Below, piece after piece: positions 1 to 6,926 of a stretch of 10,610 bases of DNA; the first letter of the stretch is position 1, and each line of letters opens with the position of its first letter. The stretch lies in assembly GCA_017959525.1 (NCBI GenBank), contig JAGDAL010000270.1, positions 1 through 10,610 on the forward strand. Direction: 5' to 3'. A program made the translations under genes and the position numbers. Origin of the DNA: Lachnospiraceae bacterium. GTDB lineage: Bacteria; Bacillota; Clostridia; Lachnospirales; Lachnospiraceae. The notes under the pieces are model-generated. The model saw only the letters and a program-made list of their open reading frames with translations, was not told where the DNA came from and ran no database searches.

Positions 1-1521
1 AATCGCGGTCCGAAGATTCCGATTCTGTTTGCCATGGGATTGTTGTATTATCTCATGGGCTACATCGTGCTCATACGCTGTCGGAAGTTGATTCACCCGG
101 TGAAGTGGGGATGCCTGATGGCTGCGTACATGGTCGGTATTGTAGCAGCAGGTTGGCAGGCTACCCATGAGAGAACCACGGTGGAGGTACTTGCCTATGC
201 GATTATGATTCTCATGGGCCATCTGTTCATTCAGCGTCCGGAGCAGGTTGTGGATTTCTCCGTAGACATCTACAGCTGGTGGCAGTACCGGGAGCATCTG
301 CGTCGTTGTCAGTTGGCGAAGCATCCGTTGAAGCTTCTGATTCTTCGCTACATCAACGCCAGCGAAGTCCGTGCCCTCTTAGGCGAGATGGAATACAACC
401 AGTACATTCGTCGCACCGCAAAAAATCTGCGGGAGCTTATGGGCAACCAGTACGGATTGGTCAGCATGTATTATGGACCGGTGGGCTGTATCGCTATTGT
501 TTTCGATGATGTGAATGCCAATGCGGAAGATTTGGTACAAAAGATTGAGGAGTACCATGAACTGCGTGCGGCGGAAGATGTGATGCCGGCGTCGGTATTG
601 CAGCTTCGCATCGCAGTGGTACGCTTTTTGTTGGATATCACACATGTAGAAGGTATGATTAACTTCTCCGTGAATTTCCCGCGTTTGATGAAGGCCGGAC
701 AGACCTTGATTGAGCCGGAACAGATTGCCAACAAACCGGAGATTAAGATTCGCAATCAATCTGCTGAAATCATTGCAAGGGGCTTGGAACAGCAGGAATT
801 CGAGATGTACTATCAGCCGATTTACGATGTGAAGCGACAGCAGTACATAGCGGCAGAAGCGTTGATTCGACTGAATGATTCCAAGTACGGATTTGTGCCA
901 CCGAGTATTTTTATTCCGGAGGCAGAGCGCTTAGGATACATGAAGCAGATCGGGCACTTCGTCTTAGATAGCGTGTATTCCTTCTTATCAGAGATTCAGG
1001 AAGAGGCCCTAGGCCTTTCCTATATGGAGATCAACCTCTCGGTACAGCAGTGTGTACAGAACAATCTGATGCAGGAGTTCATGCAGTTAGAGAAGCGTTA
1101 CGATGTGGCACCGGCTCAGATTAACTTAGAGGTTACGGAGACCATGAGTGCTTTGAATCCGAAGACCATGACCAAGAATTTGGAGAACCTCTATCAGCGT
1201 GGTTACCGTTTCTCCTTGGATGATTACGGTACCGGGTATTCCAACATTGTGCGGGTCATTCACCTGCCAATCGATATTGTAAAAATCGACAAGTCACTGA
1301 TTGATAAGATTGACGAAGAGCGTTGCCGCAACATTATTGCAGACACCATCGGTATGATGCATCACAACGGATTAAAAGTGGTGTGTGAAGGTGTGGAGAC
1401 CGAGGAGCAGGCCAAGTATTTGCAGGCCATGGATTGTGATTATATCCAGGGATTCTATTATGCGAAGCCGATGCCAAGGAAAGAATTTGTTGCATTTTTA
1501 CGGGAACATAATTTTTCATAA
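1..1521 (+). CDS. Membrane-anchored c-di-GMP phosphodiesterase (degenerate GGDEF + EAL), 5' end outside window
   Basis: The reading frame is open from base 1 and the first ATG in the window (34) lies inside a hydrophobic segment, so the true start is probably upstream. Residues are numbered from that ATG. The first ~75 residues hold about three membrane segments. Residues ~95-235 resemble a GGDEF domain that lacks the GGDEF motif, so cyclase activity is not expected. Residues ~255-495 are an EAL domain with its catalytic set visible: EAL at 275-277, N334, E366 and E369 in LEVTET, D396-D397 in DDYGTGYS, K417 in KID, E452 in EGVE and Q472 in QGF. Known for the family: EAL domains hydrolyse c-di-GMP to pGpG using metal ions. 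I infer an active membrane phosphodiesterase whose degenerate GGDEF may be regulatory. The signal sensed is unknown because the sensor part is missing. The adjacent receiver protein could belong to the same signalling circuit, though it has its own promoter. Confidence 0.9.
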   Translation, partial: NRGPKIPILFAMGLLYYLMGYIVLIRCRKLIHPVKWGCLMAAYMVGIVAAGWQATHERTTVEVLAYAIMILMGHLFIQRPEQVVDFSVDIYSWWQYREHLRRCQLAKHPLKLLILRYINASEVRALLGEMEYNQYIRRTAKNLRELMGNQYGLVSMYYGPVGCIAIVFDDVNANAEDLVQKIEEYHELRAAEDVMPASVLQLRIAVVRFLLDITHVEGMINFSVNFPRLMKAGQTLIEPEQIANKPEIKIRNQSAEIIARGLEQQEFEMYYQPIYDVKRQQYIAAEALIRLNDSKYGFVPPSIFIPEAERLGYMKQIGHFVLDSVYSFLSEIQEEALGLSYMEINLSVQQCVQNNLMQEFMQLEKRYDVAPAQINLEVTETMSALNPKTMTKNLENLYQRGYRFSLDDYGTGYSNIVRVIHLPIDIVKIDKSLIDKIDEERCRNIIADTIGMMHHNGLKVVCEGVETEEQAKYLQAMDCDYIQGFYYAKPMPRKEFVAFLREHNFS

Positions 1522-1525
1522 AACC

Positions 1526-1551
1526 ATGCCCGGCAGAGGATTGTCGGGCAT
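1526..1551 (+). terminator. Hairpin after the EAL gene, probable weak terminator
   Basis: Arms ATGCCCGGCA (1526-1535) and TGTCGGGCAT (1542-1551) form a 10-pair stem with one G-U pair and a six-base loop, five bases after the stop codon. The following bases are only moderately T-rich, so termination may be incomplete. Confidence 0.55.
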
Positions 1552-1592
1552 TACTTGTGTCTAAATAAGTAGACAATACTTTATTTTGTCAT

Positions 1593-1620
1593 TTTTTGTC
1601 TGTGAATTTTGTGTTATGAT
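1593..1620 (+). promoter_or_regulatory. Extended -10 promoter for the receiver gene
   Basis: TATGAT at 1615-1620 is preceded by TG at 1612-1613, giving an extended -10 element. The best -35 at normal spacing is poor (TTTTTG at 1593-1598, spacer 16). Another TTGTCA at 1586-1591 is too far away (23 bases). The position, 40 bases before the ATG at 1660, fits a promoter for the receiver-PAP2 pair. Confidence 0.5.
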
Positions 1621-1659
1621 AATACCACAAAAAGAAAACAAGAAAAGTGGGGATCAGGC

Positions 1660-2415
1660 ATGAAGCAACTATTAGCGCTGGGGAAAATTAGCGATGGTGC
1701 ACAAGCCGCATTTGACTACTTGGGACATTTCTTTGGAATGCAGACGTATGAGTACGGAGTTGACTCTGCAGGTGGTGTGATCATGGCCATGCGACCGGAC
1801 TTACTGATGGTAAGTTTGGAAGATTTATTGGTGGCTCCCACTATGACCGTTGCCAACTTGCGCAATGACAATCCGCGCACGCCAATCATTACATTTGGAA
1901 CCGTGGATGACAAGGTGAAGTTCGATACCATTGTTCCGGAGGAGCAGTTGGAGAACCTGATTATTCCGTTTGATGAGAACCAGGCACTGAACACCGTGTG
2001 TGGACAGTTGCGTATGGATCCGGAAGCCTTGCGCGCGCAGATGGCCAACCGTAAGAAAATCCTGGTAGTGGACGACGATGCAACGACCCTACGAAGCCTC
2101 CGCAGTATGTTAGAGGACCAGTACGAGGTACACGTAGCCAATTCCGGAGCCAAGGCCTTCGAGGTCATGGATGAAGTGATGCCGGACGTGGTGTTATTAG
2201 ATTATGAGATGCCGGAGATGAGCGGACGGGAAGTCTTGGTGAAGATTCGCCAGACCCAGAAGCTGATGCGTTTACCGGTGGTATTCGTTACCAGTAGTTC
2301 CGGAAAAGAGATTGTGCAGGAGTTGATTGCACTGAAAGCTTCCGGATTATTATTGAAGCCTGTAATTATGGGCAATTTGACAGCCGCTTTGGATAAGGCG
2401 CTATCGGGCAAGTAA
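1660..2415 (+). CDS. Stand-alone response regulator: N-terminal pseudo-receiver-like region plus intact receiver domain
   Basis: Start chosen at ATG 1660, which has a G-rich ribosome site (GTGGGGA, 1647-1653) at normal distance; an in-frame TTG at 1609 lies inside the promoter and is rejected. The product is 251 residues. Residues ~132-250 form a complete receiver domain: acidic cluster D138-D140, phosphoacceptor D181 in LLDYEMP, T211 at the end of strand 4, and K233 in LLKP. Residues 1-~120 have an alternating helix/strand character resembling a receiver but lack the acidic cluster, so I read them as a pseudo-receiver or other input region. There is no DNA-binding or enzymatic output domain, so it probably acts by protein contact, as single-domain receivers do. 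The partner kinase is not in the window. It follows an EAL protein and precedes a PAP2 membrane enzyme by 32 bases with no terminator between, so co-transcription with the latter is likely. Confidence 0.85.
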   Translation: MKQLLALGKISDGAQAAFDYLGHFFGMQTYEYGVDSAGGVIMAMRPDLLMVSLEDLLVAPTMTVANLRNDNPRTPIITFGTVDDKVKFDTIVPEEQLENLIIPFDENQALNTVCGQLRMDPEALRAQMANRKKILVVDDDATTLRSLRSMLEDQYEVHVANSGAKAFEVMDEVMPDVVLLDYEMPEMSGREVLVKIRQTQKLMRLPVVFVTSSSGKEIVQELIALKASGLLLKPVIMGNLTAALDKALSGK

Positions 2416-2423
2416 GACTTGCC
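2407..2423 (+). other. Short hairpin over the receiver-gene stop codon
   Basis: GGCAAG (2407-2412) and CTTGCC (2418-2423) pair around a five-base loop containing the stop codon. A seven-T run (2438-2444) follows only after 14 further bases, so this is not a standard terminator. It could modulate read-through into, or translation of, the PAP2 gene. Function is unproven. Confidence 0.3.
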
Positions 2424-2447
2424 GTGGGGAATGGAGATTTTTTTGAC

Positions 2448-3134
2448 ATGTTAAAAACAATACTTTCGTCAATCTATCACAAGATTGTTGAAAATATGCG
2501 GACGTTGATTTTCTGGCCATGTTTTGGTATCGCTTTTTATGCGGTGGAACAGATCAATCGCAATCCGTGGAAGTGTTTCGAAGTGGGATGCAAATGGGAT
2601 GCCTATATTCCGTTTTGCGAATACTTCGTGGTGGCCTATGTCATGTGGTTTCTCTATATGGCAGGGACCATTGTGTATCTGATTTACAAGGATGCCAAGG
2701 CCTACGAGATTACCATGCGATTTATCATTCTAAGCTTTAGCATTACCATTGCGATTTATTTGTTGTTCCCGACGGTGCAGATGATGCGACCGTATAACAT
2801 TACCAGAGAGAACTTTTTTATGGATGTGGTGCAGTGGTTCTATCGTCACGATACACCGACCAATGTGTGCCCGTCCTTACATGTTATCGGTACCTTAGCA
2901 ACCATGTACGGAGCGCTAAACTCCGAACGCCTGATGCAGCATCGGGGCATGAAAGCCGCTTATGTGATTGTGGGATTTTTGATTTGCATTTCCACTGTCT
3001 TTTTGAAGCAGCATTCCATTGTGGATATCTTTGCCGGCGTGGTGTTGTGTCTGTTGATAGGACCATTCGTCATTCGCAAAGAAGAAGGTGCATTGGCCGA
3101 AGAAGAAAGCAAGAAGCGCAGCGAGGCTGCCTAA
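2448..3134 (+). CDS. PAP2-superfamily membrane phosphatase/phosphotransferase
   Basis: Start chosen at ATG 2448, behind a G-rich site (GGGGAATGGAG, 2426-2436) about 11 bases away; a GTG at 2424 in frame is an alternative adding eight residues. The product has 228 residues. Hydrophobic segments lie near 19-36, 57-80, 90-109, 146-160, 171-186 and 192-208. PAP2 active-site motifs are visible: RP at 114-115, PSLH at 142-145, and S182-x6-H189-x3-D193 (the KQHSIVD region). The usual Arg after the third-motif Ser is replaced by Thr, as in the inositol-phosphorylceramide-synthase-like branch of PAP2. Known role of the superfamily: removal or transfer of phosphate on lipid substrates such as phosphatidate, undecaprenyl-PP or phosphoinositides at the membrane. 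The exact substrate cannot be read from sequence. The C-terminus is a charged cytoplasmic tail rich in Glu and Lys. It is probably co-transcribed with the receiver gene and ends at the terminator 3151-3181. Confidence 0.85.
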   Translation: MLKTILSSIYHKIVENMRTLIFWPCFGIAFYAVEQINRNPWKCFEVGCKWDAYIPFCEYFVVAYVMWFLYMAGTIVYLIYKDAKAYEITMRFIILSFSITIAIYLLFPTVQMMRPYNITRENFFMDVVQWFYRHDTPTNVCPSLHVIGTLATMYGALNSERLMQHRGMKAAYVIVGFLICISTVFLKQHSIVDIFAGVVLCLLIGPFVIRKEEGALAEEESKKRSEAA

Positions 3135-3150
3135 GAAAACGTATAAAATT

Positions 3151-3181
3151 AGCGCAAGGTTTTGTGGGCCTTGCGCTTTTT
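3151..3181. terminator. Bidirectional intrinsic terminator between convergent genes
   Basis: AGCGCAAGG (3151-3159) and CCTTGCGCT (3169-3177) form a perfect nine-pair stem with a nine-base loop. Five T follow on the plus strand (3177-3181). On the minus strand the stem is followed by a T-rich stretch (complement of 3141-3150). It therefore can end both the PAP2 transcript and the phosphofructokinase transcript. Confidence 0.85.
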
Positions 3182-3187
3182 GATTGC

Positions 3188-4456
3188 TTATTTATCTGCG
3201 TTGTAGAGATCCTTGTAACCCTTGGAATTCATGGTCAGATGTCTTGGAAGACCGCCGACCATCATTGGCTGGTAATCACCCTGAATCAGTGGGCGAACAT
3301 AGTCAATGAATTCTTCGGTTACGTAGTTGCCTTCCTTGTTGATCCAATCTCTCGGAACCAATTTCTCGTCGTTAGCGATGCGGTGAACATCGTATACACC
3401 GGTGGTACTTTGGTACGGATCATCGGAGAGACGATCGATAACAACCATGACACCGGAGATGCCTTCATCTGCAGCCTTGACTGCAGCACCGCCTACCATG
3501 AATGCTTCATTGATATCGATACGGCTGGCAAGATGTGCAGCAGCACGCTGCAAGGTGGAGAACTCTACGGCTCTGGTCTTGCATCCCAATTCGTCGTGAA
3601 TATAGTTTGCAAGGAATGCAGCGGTACCGGTCATTTGGATATGACCGAATGCATCGACGGATTCACTGCCGGCGGTCAGCTGACAGATGTAAGTGCCCTT
3701 GGCATCCTTGATACCTTCGGAAACAGCGGCAACGACCACGTCTTTTTTCTTCAGTAACTTCTCTACCTGTGTCTTGAACTTCTCCAAATCGAACGGAACT
3801 TCCGGAAGGAAAATCATATCCGGTCCGTCACAATCCTCTCCCTTGGAAAGTGCGGTAGCACCGGTTAACCAGCCGGCATTACGTCCCATAACTTCGATGA
3901 CGGTGACGTTCTTTTTCTGATAAGAGAATCCCAGGCAGTCACGAATGACTTCCTTGGTGGATGTTCCGATATACTTGGCAGCAGAACCAAAACCAGGGGT
4001 ATGATCGGTGAGAGCCAGATCATTATCAATGGTCTTCGGACAGCCGATGAAGCGCTGCTTTGCGCCGGTTAAAATTGCATAATCGGAAAGTTTTTTGATG
4101 GTGTCCATGGAATCATTTCCACCAATGTAGATGAAAACATCGATGTCCATCTTGTCTAAGAGTTCGAAGATACGCTCATAGACTGCACGGTCTTCGTGGA
4201 TGGCCGGCATCTTGTAACGGCAAGTGCCAAGAAAAGCAGATGGTGTACGCTTAAGTAGCTCCAAGTCTAACTCATTCTTGATGTAATCGGAGAGATCCAC
4301 GTATTGCTCGTCCATGAATCCCTGGATTCCGTAACGCATTCCGTAAACCTTGTTGAAACCTCTGTCCATCGCAGTTTTGAATACGCCGGCAAGACTTGAG
4401 TTGATGACTGCGGTTGGGCCGCCTGACTGACCGACAAGTACATTACCTTTCTTCAT
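3188..4456 (-). CDS. pfp: 6-phosphofructokinase, pyrophosphate-type signature
   Basis: A 422-residue phosphofructokinase of the PFKA superfamily, phosphorylating fructose 6-phosphate at C1 in glycolysis. The N-terminal phosphate-binding loop GQSGGPT is at 9-15. GGNDS at 112-116 has Asp115 where ATP-dependent enzymes have Gly. PKTIDND at 140-146 has Lys141 where ATP-dependent enzymes have Gly (PGTIDND). Both changes are the recognised marks of PPi-dependent enzymes. Asp144 is the expected catalytic base and MGRNAGW at 190-196 is the sugar-phosphate-binding motif. Length is near that of bacterial PPi-PFKs. PPi-PFKs work reversibly and save ATP in fermentative anaerobes. The ribosome site is AAGGGGG (complement of 4467-4473), ten bases before the start. 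Codon use is biased in the way of strongly expressed genes. It is monocistronic, with its own promoter and terminator. Donor specificity is inferred from the two residues; a biochemical exception is possible. Confidence 0.92.
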   Translation of the reverse strand: MKKGNVLVGQSGGPTAVINSSLAGVFKTAMDRGFNKVYGMRYGIQGFMDEQYVDLSDYIKNELDLELLKRTPSAFLGTCRYKMPAIHEDRAVYERIFELLDKMDIDVFIYIGGNDSMDTIKKLSDYAILTGAKQRFIGCPKTIDNDLALTDHTPGFGSAAKYIGTSTKEVIRDCLGFSYQKKNVTVIEVMGRNAGWLTGATALSKGEDCDGPDMIFLPEVPFDLEKFKTQVEKLLKKKDVVVAAVSEGIKDAKGTYICQLTAGSESVDAFGHIQMTGTAAFLANYIHDELGCKTRAVEFSTLQRAAAHLASRIDINEAFMVGGAAVKAADEGISGVMVVIDRLSDDPYQSTTGVYDVHRIANDEKLVPRDWINKEGNYVTEEFIDYVRPLIQGDYQPMMVGGLPRHLTMNSKGYKDLYNADK

Positions 4457-4545
4457 AGTAAAATAACCCCCTTTTCGTATGGTATGTTGTACTTTTCACG
4501 CTCCTGTAAAAACCCTTGAAGTAACGGAACGCTACACATGGTCTT

Positions 4546-4574
4546 ATTATATACTAAATTACTTGCGATATGGA
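4546..4574 (-). promoter_or_regulatory. Probable promoter of the phosphofructokinase gene
   Basis: Reading the minus strand, a perfect TATAAT lies at 4546-4551. At 17 bases spacing the -35 (TCCATA, 4569-4574) matches the consensus at only three of six positions. It would give a leader of about 80 bases. Confidence 0.5.
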
Positions 4575-4601
4575 TATATTTTTAGAAAATTGCAAAATAA
4601 G

Positions 4602-4630
4602 TTGACGGATAAAGAAAGATGAATGATAAT
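4602..4630 (+). promoter_or_regulatory. Sigma-A-type promoter of the TetR-led operon
   Basis: TTGACG (4602-4607) and GATAAT (4625-4630) are separated by exactly 17 bases. This is the best promoter match in the window and sits just upstream of the TetR gene, diverging from the phosphofructokinase promoter. Confidence 0.7.
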
Positions 4631-4642
4631 AAAAACGGATAA

Positions 4643-4660
4643 CGTGAATTGTGGTTCACG
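4643..4660 (+). promoter_or_regulatory. 18-base palindrome near the transcription start, candidate TetR operator
   Basis: CGTGAA (4643-4648) and TTCACG (4655-4660) are perfect inverted arms with a six-base centre, beginning about 13 bases after the -10 element, a usual place for an autoregulatory TetR-family operator. An alternative reading is as RNA: outer AAAAACG (4631-4637) and CGTTTTT (4669-4675) could extend an interrupted hairpin ending in a T-run, like an attenuator. A single TTCACG half-site also occurs at 4495-4500 in the divergent leader. Confidence 0.45.
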
Positions 4661-4692
4661 AGAGGCGTCGTTTTTTCTTAATGGGGTGGGGA

Positions 4693-5337
4693 ATGTATAA
4701 GAAATTAGATCCGGAAGCATTACAGCGCATCATGGAAGCGGGAATTGAAGAATTTGCCGAGTACGGATTGGACCGGGCTGCCATGAATCATATTGCGAAA
4801 ACTTCCGGGGTGAGTGTGGGAGTTCTCTACAAATACTACAAGGACAAGGATGATTTTTTCTTGGCCTGCGTGCAGTATTCACTACGACTTCTGGAAGAAA
4901 CCATGGCATCTGTGGTGCGCCAGGAGGCCGATCTGATGGGATGCATTCGCAACCTGATACACACCTTAGTACAAGAAGCACATGCGCATCCGGCGTACTA
5001 TAAGCTCTACAACGAGATTACGTCGGGAAGCTGTAAAAAATATGCCGCGGAATTAGCTGCTCAGATCGAGGGCAGTACCGCAAAAATTTATTCCGAGATT
5101 ATTGAACGGGCGCAGAAGGAAGGTCGCATAGAGTTTGCCGGAGATCCGCGCATGACCGCTTTTTTCTTCGATAACTTATTGATGATGTTACAATTCTCCT
5201 TCAGTTGCGAGTACTATCGCAGGCGAATGGGAATTTTCTGTGGAGAGGAGTATATGGATCAGCCGGAAGCCATTGGCGAGGCATTGATTCAGTTTGTGGC
5301 AACGACACTAGGGGGAGGAGAGGAATGTATGCGTTAA
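4693..5337 (+). CDS. TetR/AcrR-family transcriptional regulator
   Basis: Start chosen at ATG 4693 (214 residues) because the family's N-terminal helix begins here and a G-rich site (from 4683) precedes it. In-frame ATG 4681 and GTG 4651 are alternatives; the latter overlaps the candidate operator. Residues ~8-54 are the TetR helix-turn-helix domain: a helix with EEFAEYG, then AAMNHIAKTSGVSVGVLYKYY and the KDKDDFF turn. The rest is helical and variable, as expected for the ligand-binding and dimerisation domain; the ligand is unknown. It leads the operon and overlaps the kinase gene by 13 bases, so it probably represses its own operon and is relieved by a pathway metabolite. That role is inferred from position only. 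Confidence 0.88.
   Translation: MYKKLDPEALQRIMEAGIEEFAEYGLDRAAMNHIAKTSGVSVGVLYKYYKDKDDFFLACVQYSLRLLEETMASVVRQEADLMGCIRNLIHTLVQEAHAHPAYYKLYNEITSGSCKKYAAELAAQIEGSTAKIYSEIIERAQKEGRIEFAGDPRMTAFFFDNLLMMLQFSFSCEYYRRRMGIFCGEEYMDQPEAIGEALIQFVATTLGGGEECMR
5311..5323 (+). promoter_or_regulatory. Purine-rich ribosome site that sets the kinase start
   Basis: A run of G and A (5311-5323) inside the end of the TetR gene lies directly before ATG 5325. It supports 5325 rather than any of the upstream in-frame codons as the kinase start and implies translational coupling across the overlap. Confidence 0.7.
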
Positions 5338-6917
5338 GTTACGATATCGGTACCACAGGATTGAAGTGCTGTCTGTTTGCCTTGGAGGGGGAAGTACAGA
5401 TGGTGGCGGGACATTATGCCACCTACGGTTTGCATATTTTAAGCAATGGTGGCGCAGAGCAGGAAGTAGAAGACTGGTGGCATGCCATGGAAGAGTGCAC
5501 CCATCAGTTGCTGGAGAAGACCGGCATCTCACCGGATGAGATTGCAGGCATCGCCTTCTGCTCGCAGATGCAGGGTCTTGTCTTAGTGGATAAAGAGGGC
5601 AATGCGCTCCGTCGTCCTATGAGCTACATGGACCAGCGTGCAGCGGCTGAAATGAAGGAGACGGAAGACTACGGACTATCGGTAGCAGGCGTGAATGTAC
5701 GGATGTTGGTAAAGAGTCTTCGCCGGACCCATGCCGCATCCACTAGCGTAAAAGACCCGTTATGGAAGTACAAATGGGTACAGAAGCACGAACCGGAGAT
5801 TTTCGCCAAGGTCTATAAATGGCTGGATGTCAAAGAATACTTGATTGCCCGGATGACCGGAGAATTTATTATGACACCGGACAGTGCCTATGCTACGTTC
5901 CTCTATGACAGTCGACCGGGGAAGGAAGGCTGGAGCAAGAGTCTGTGCCGGATGTACGGCGTTGAGTATGAGCACTTACCGCGGATCATCGGTTGTGACG
6001 AAGTAGTCGGTGGTCTGCTTCCACAGGTAGCAGAGCAGTTAGGATTAAAAGCAGGGACGCCGGTGTACGGAAGCGGCGGAGATGCAACGCTTATCGGCAT
6101 CGGTGCAGGAAGTACCTGTATCGGAGATACCCATGTATATTGGGGAACCTCCGGATGGATCGGAACGGTGATTGATCGGCAGAAGGTGGACTTAGGGTCC
6201 ATGATCGCCGGTATTGTTGGAGCACAGGAAGGCAAGTACAACTATTTTGCCGAGATGGAGACCGCAGGCAAGTGCTTCGAGTGGGTGAAGGATCATCTGG
6301 TATTGGATGAGATTAATATTTACCTGCAGAAAAAAGATGTGGAGCACTGTGTGGAGGCAGAATACATCAGCCTCTACGATTACATGTCCCGGGTGGTCAA
6401 TGAAGTAGCACCGGGCAGCGGAGGTGTGATTTTTACCCCATGGTTGCATGGCAACCGGTGTCCGTTCGAAGATCCGAAAGCAGCAGGAATGTTTTTTAAT
6501 ATCAAGTTGGATACCAAGAAGCGCGAACTGATTCGTGCGGTGTTGGAAGGTATCTGTTTCCACTTACGGTGGATGCTAGAGTGTGAAGATCATAAGACAC
6601 ATACGTCAAACGTCATTCGCTTCGTTGGAGGGGGATCTTTATCTGCCGTCACCAGTCAGATGTTAGCTGACATTACGGGACGGCGGGTAGAGACCATTGT
6701 CCAGGCGAAGGATGTAGGAGCTTTGGGTGCAGCGTTGTTAGTAGCCAAGGGATGTGGCGTATTGCATGACTTGGAAGAAGCGAAACAACTGGTACAGGTG
6801 GAACATGTTTTTGAACCACAGGAAGAATTTAGTTGGATATACAACAAAAACTATGAGATTTTCAAACGACTGTATCGTGCCAATCGAAAGAACTATCGAC
6901 TGCTGAATCAGGAATAG
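5325..6917 (+). CDS. FGGY-family carbohydrate kinase (xylulokinase-like)
   Basis: A 530-residue FGGY kinase, longer than typical xylulokinase (about 480-500). The first ATPase-fold phosphate motif is YDIGTTG (6-12). SQMQG at 80-84 corresponds to the xylulokinase SGQMHG segment but has Gln for the usual His. MDQR at 102-105 corresponds to the substrate-contacting W.D.R segment. GSGGDAT places the probable catalytic Asp at 253. GTSGW (274-278) is the second phosphate motif and GGGS (435-438) the adenosine motif, followed by DVGALGAAL. Family role: ATP-dependent phosphorylation of a ketose or polyol in the cytosol. Xylulose is the nearest named substrate, but the altered substrate-site residues and the neighbours make another ketose or polyol as likely. 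The gene overlaps the regulator by 13 bases and is nine bases from the aldolase, which would cleave the phosphorylated product. No transporter or isomerase is present in the operon. Confidence 0.9.
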   Translation: MYALSYDIGTTGLKCCLFALEGEVQMVAGHYATYGLHILSNGGAEQEVEDWWHAMEECTHQLLEKTGISPDEIAGIAFCSQMQGLVLVDKEGNALRRPMSYMDQRAAAEMKETEDYGLSVAGVNVRMLVKSLRRTHAASTSVKDPLWKYKWVQKHEPEIFAKVYKWLDVKEYLIARMTGEFIMTPDSAYATFLYDSRPGKEGWSKSLCRMYGVEYEHLPRIIGCDEVVGGLLPQVAEQLGLKAGTPVYGSGGDATLIGIGAGSTCIGDTHVYWGTSGWIGTVIDRQKVDLGSMIAGIVGAQEGKYNYFAEMETAGKCFEWVKDHLVLDEINIYLQKKDVEHCVEAEYISLYDYMSRVVNEVAPGSGGVIFTPWLHGNRCPFEDPKAAGMFFNIKLDTKKRELIRAVLEGICFHLRWMLECEDHKTHTSNVIRFVGGGSLSAVTSQMLADITGRRVETIVQAKDVGALGAALLVAKGCGVLHDLEEAKQLVQVEHVFEPQEEFSWIYNKNYEIFKRLYRANRKNYRLLNQE

Positions 6918-6926
6918 GGGGATGCT

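Noticed and set aside
2834..3757. 307-residue open frame on the plus strand across the PAP2 end and the phosphofructokinase gene
   Set aside because: It crosses a terminator and lies out of frame or antisense to two well-supported genes; the predicted protein has no recognisable domain.
5205..5324. Upstream extension of the kinase gene
   Set aside because: These codons lie inside the TetR gene; the FGGY fold starts at YDIGTTG right after ATG 5325, which has a strong ribosome site.
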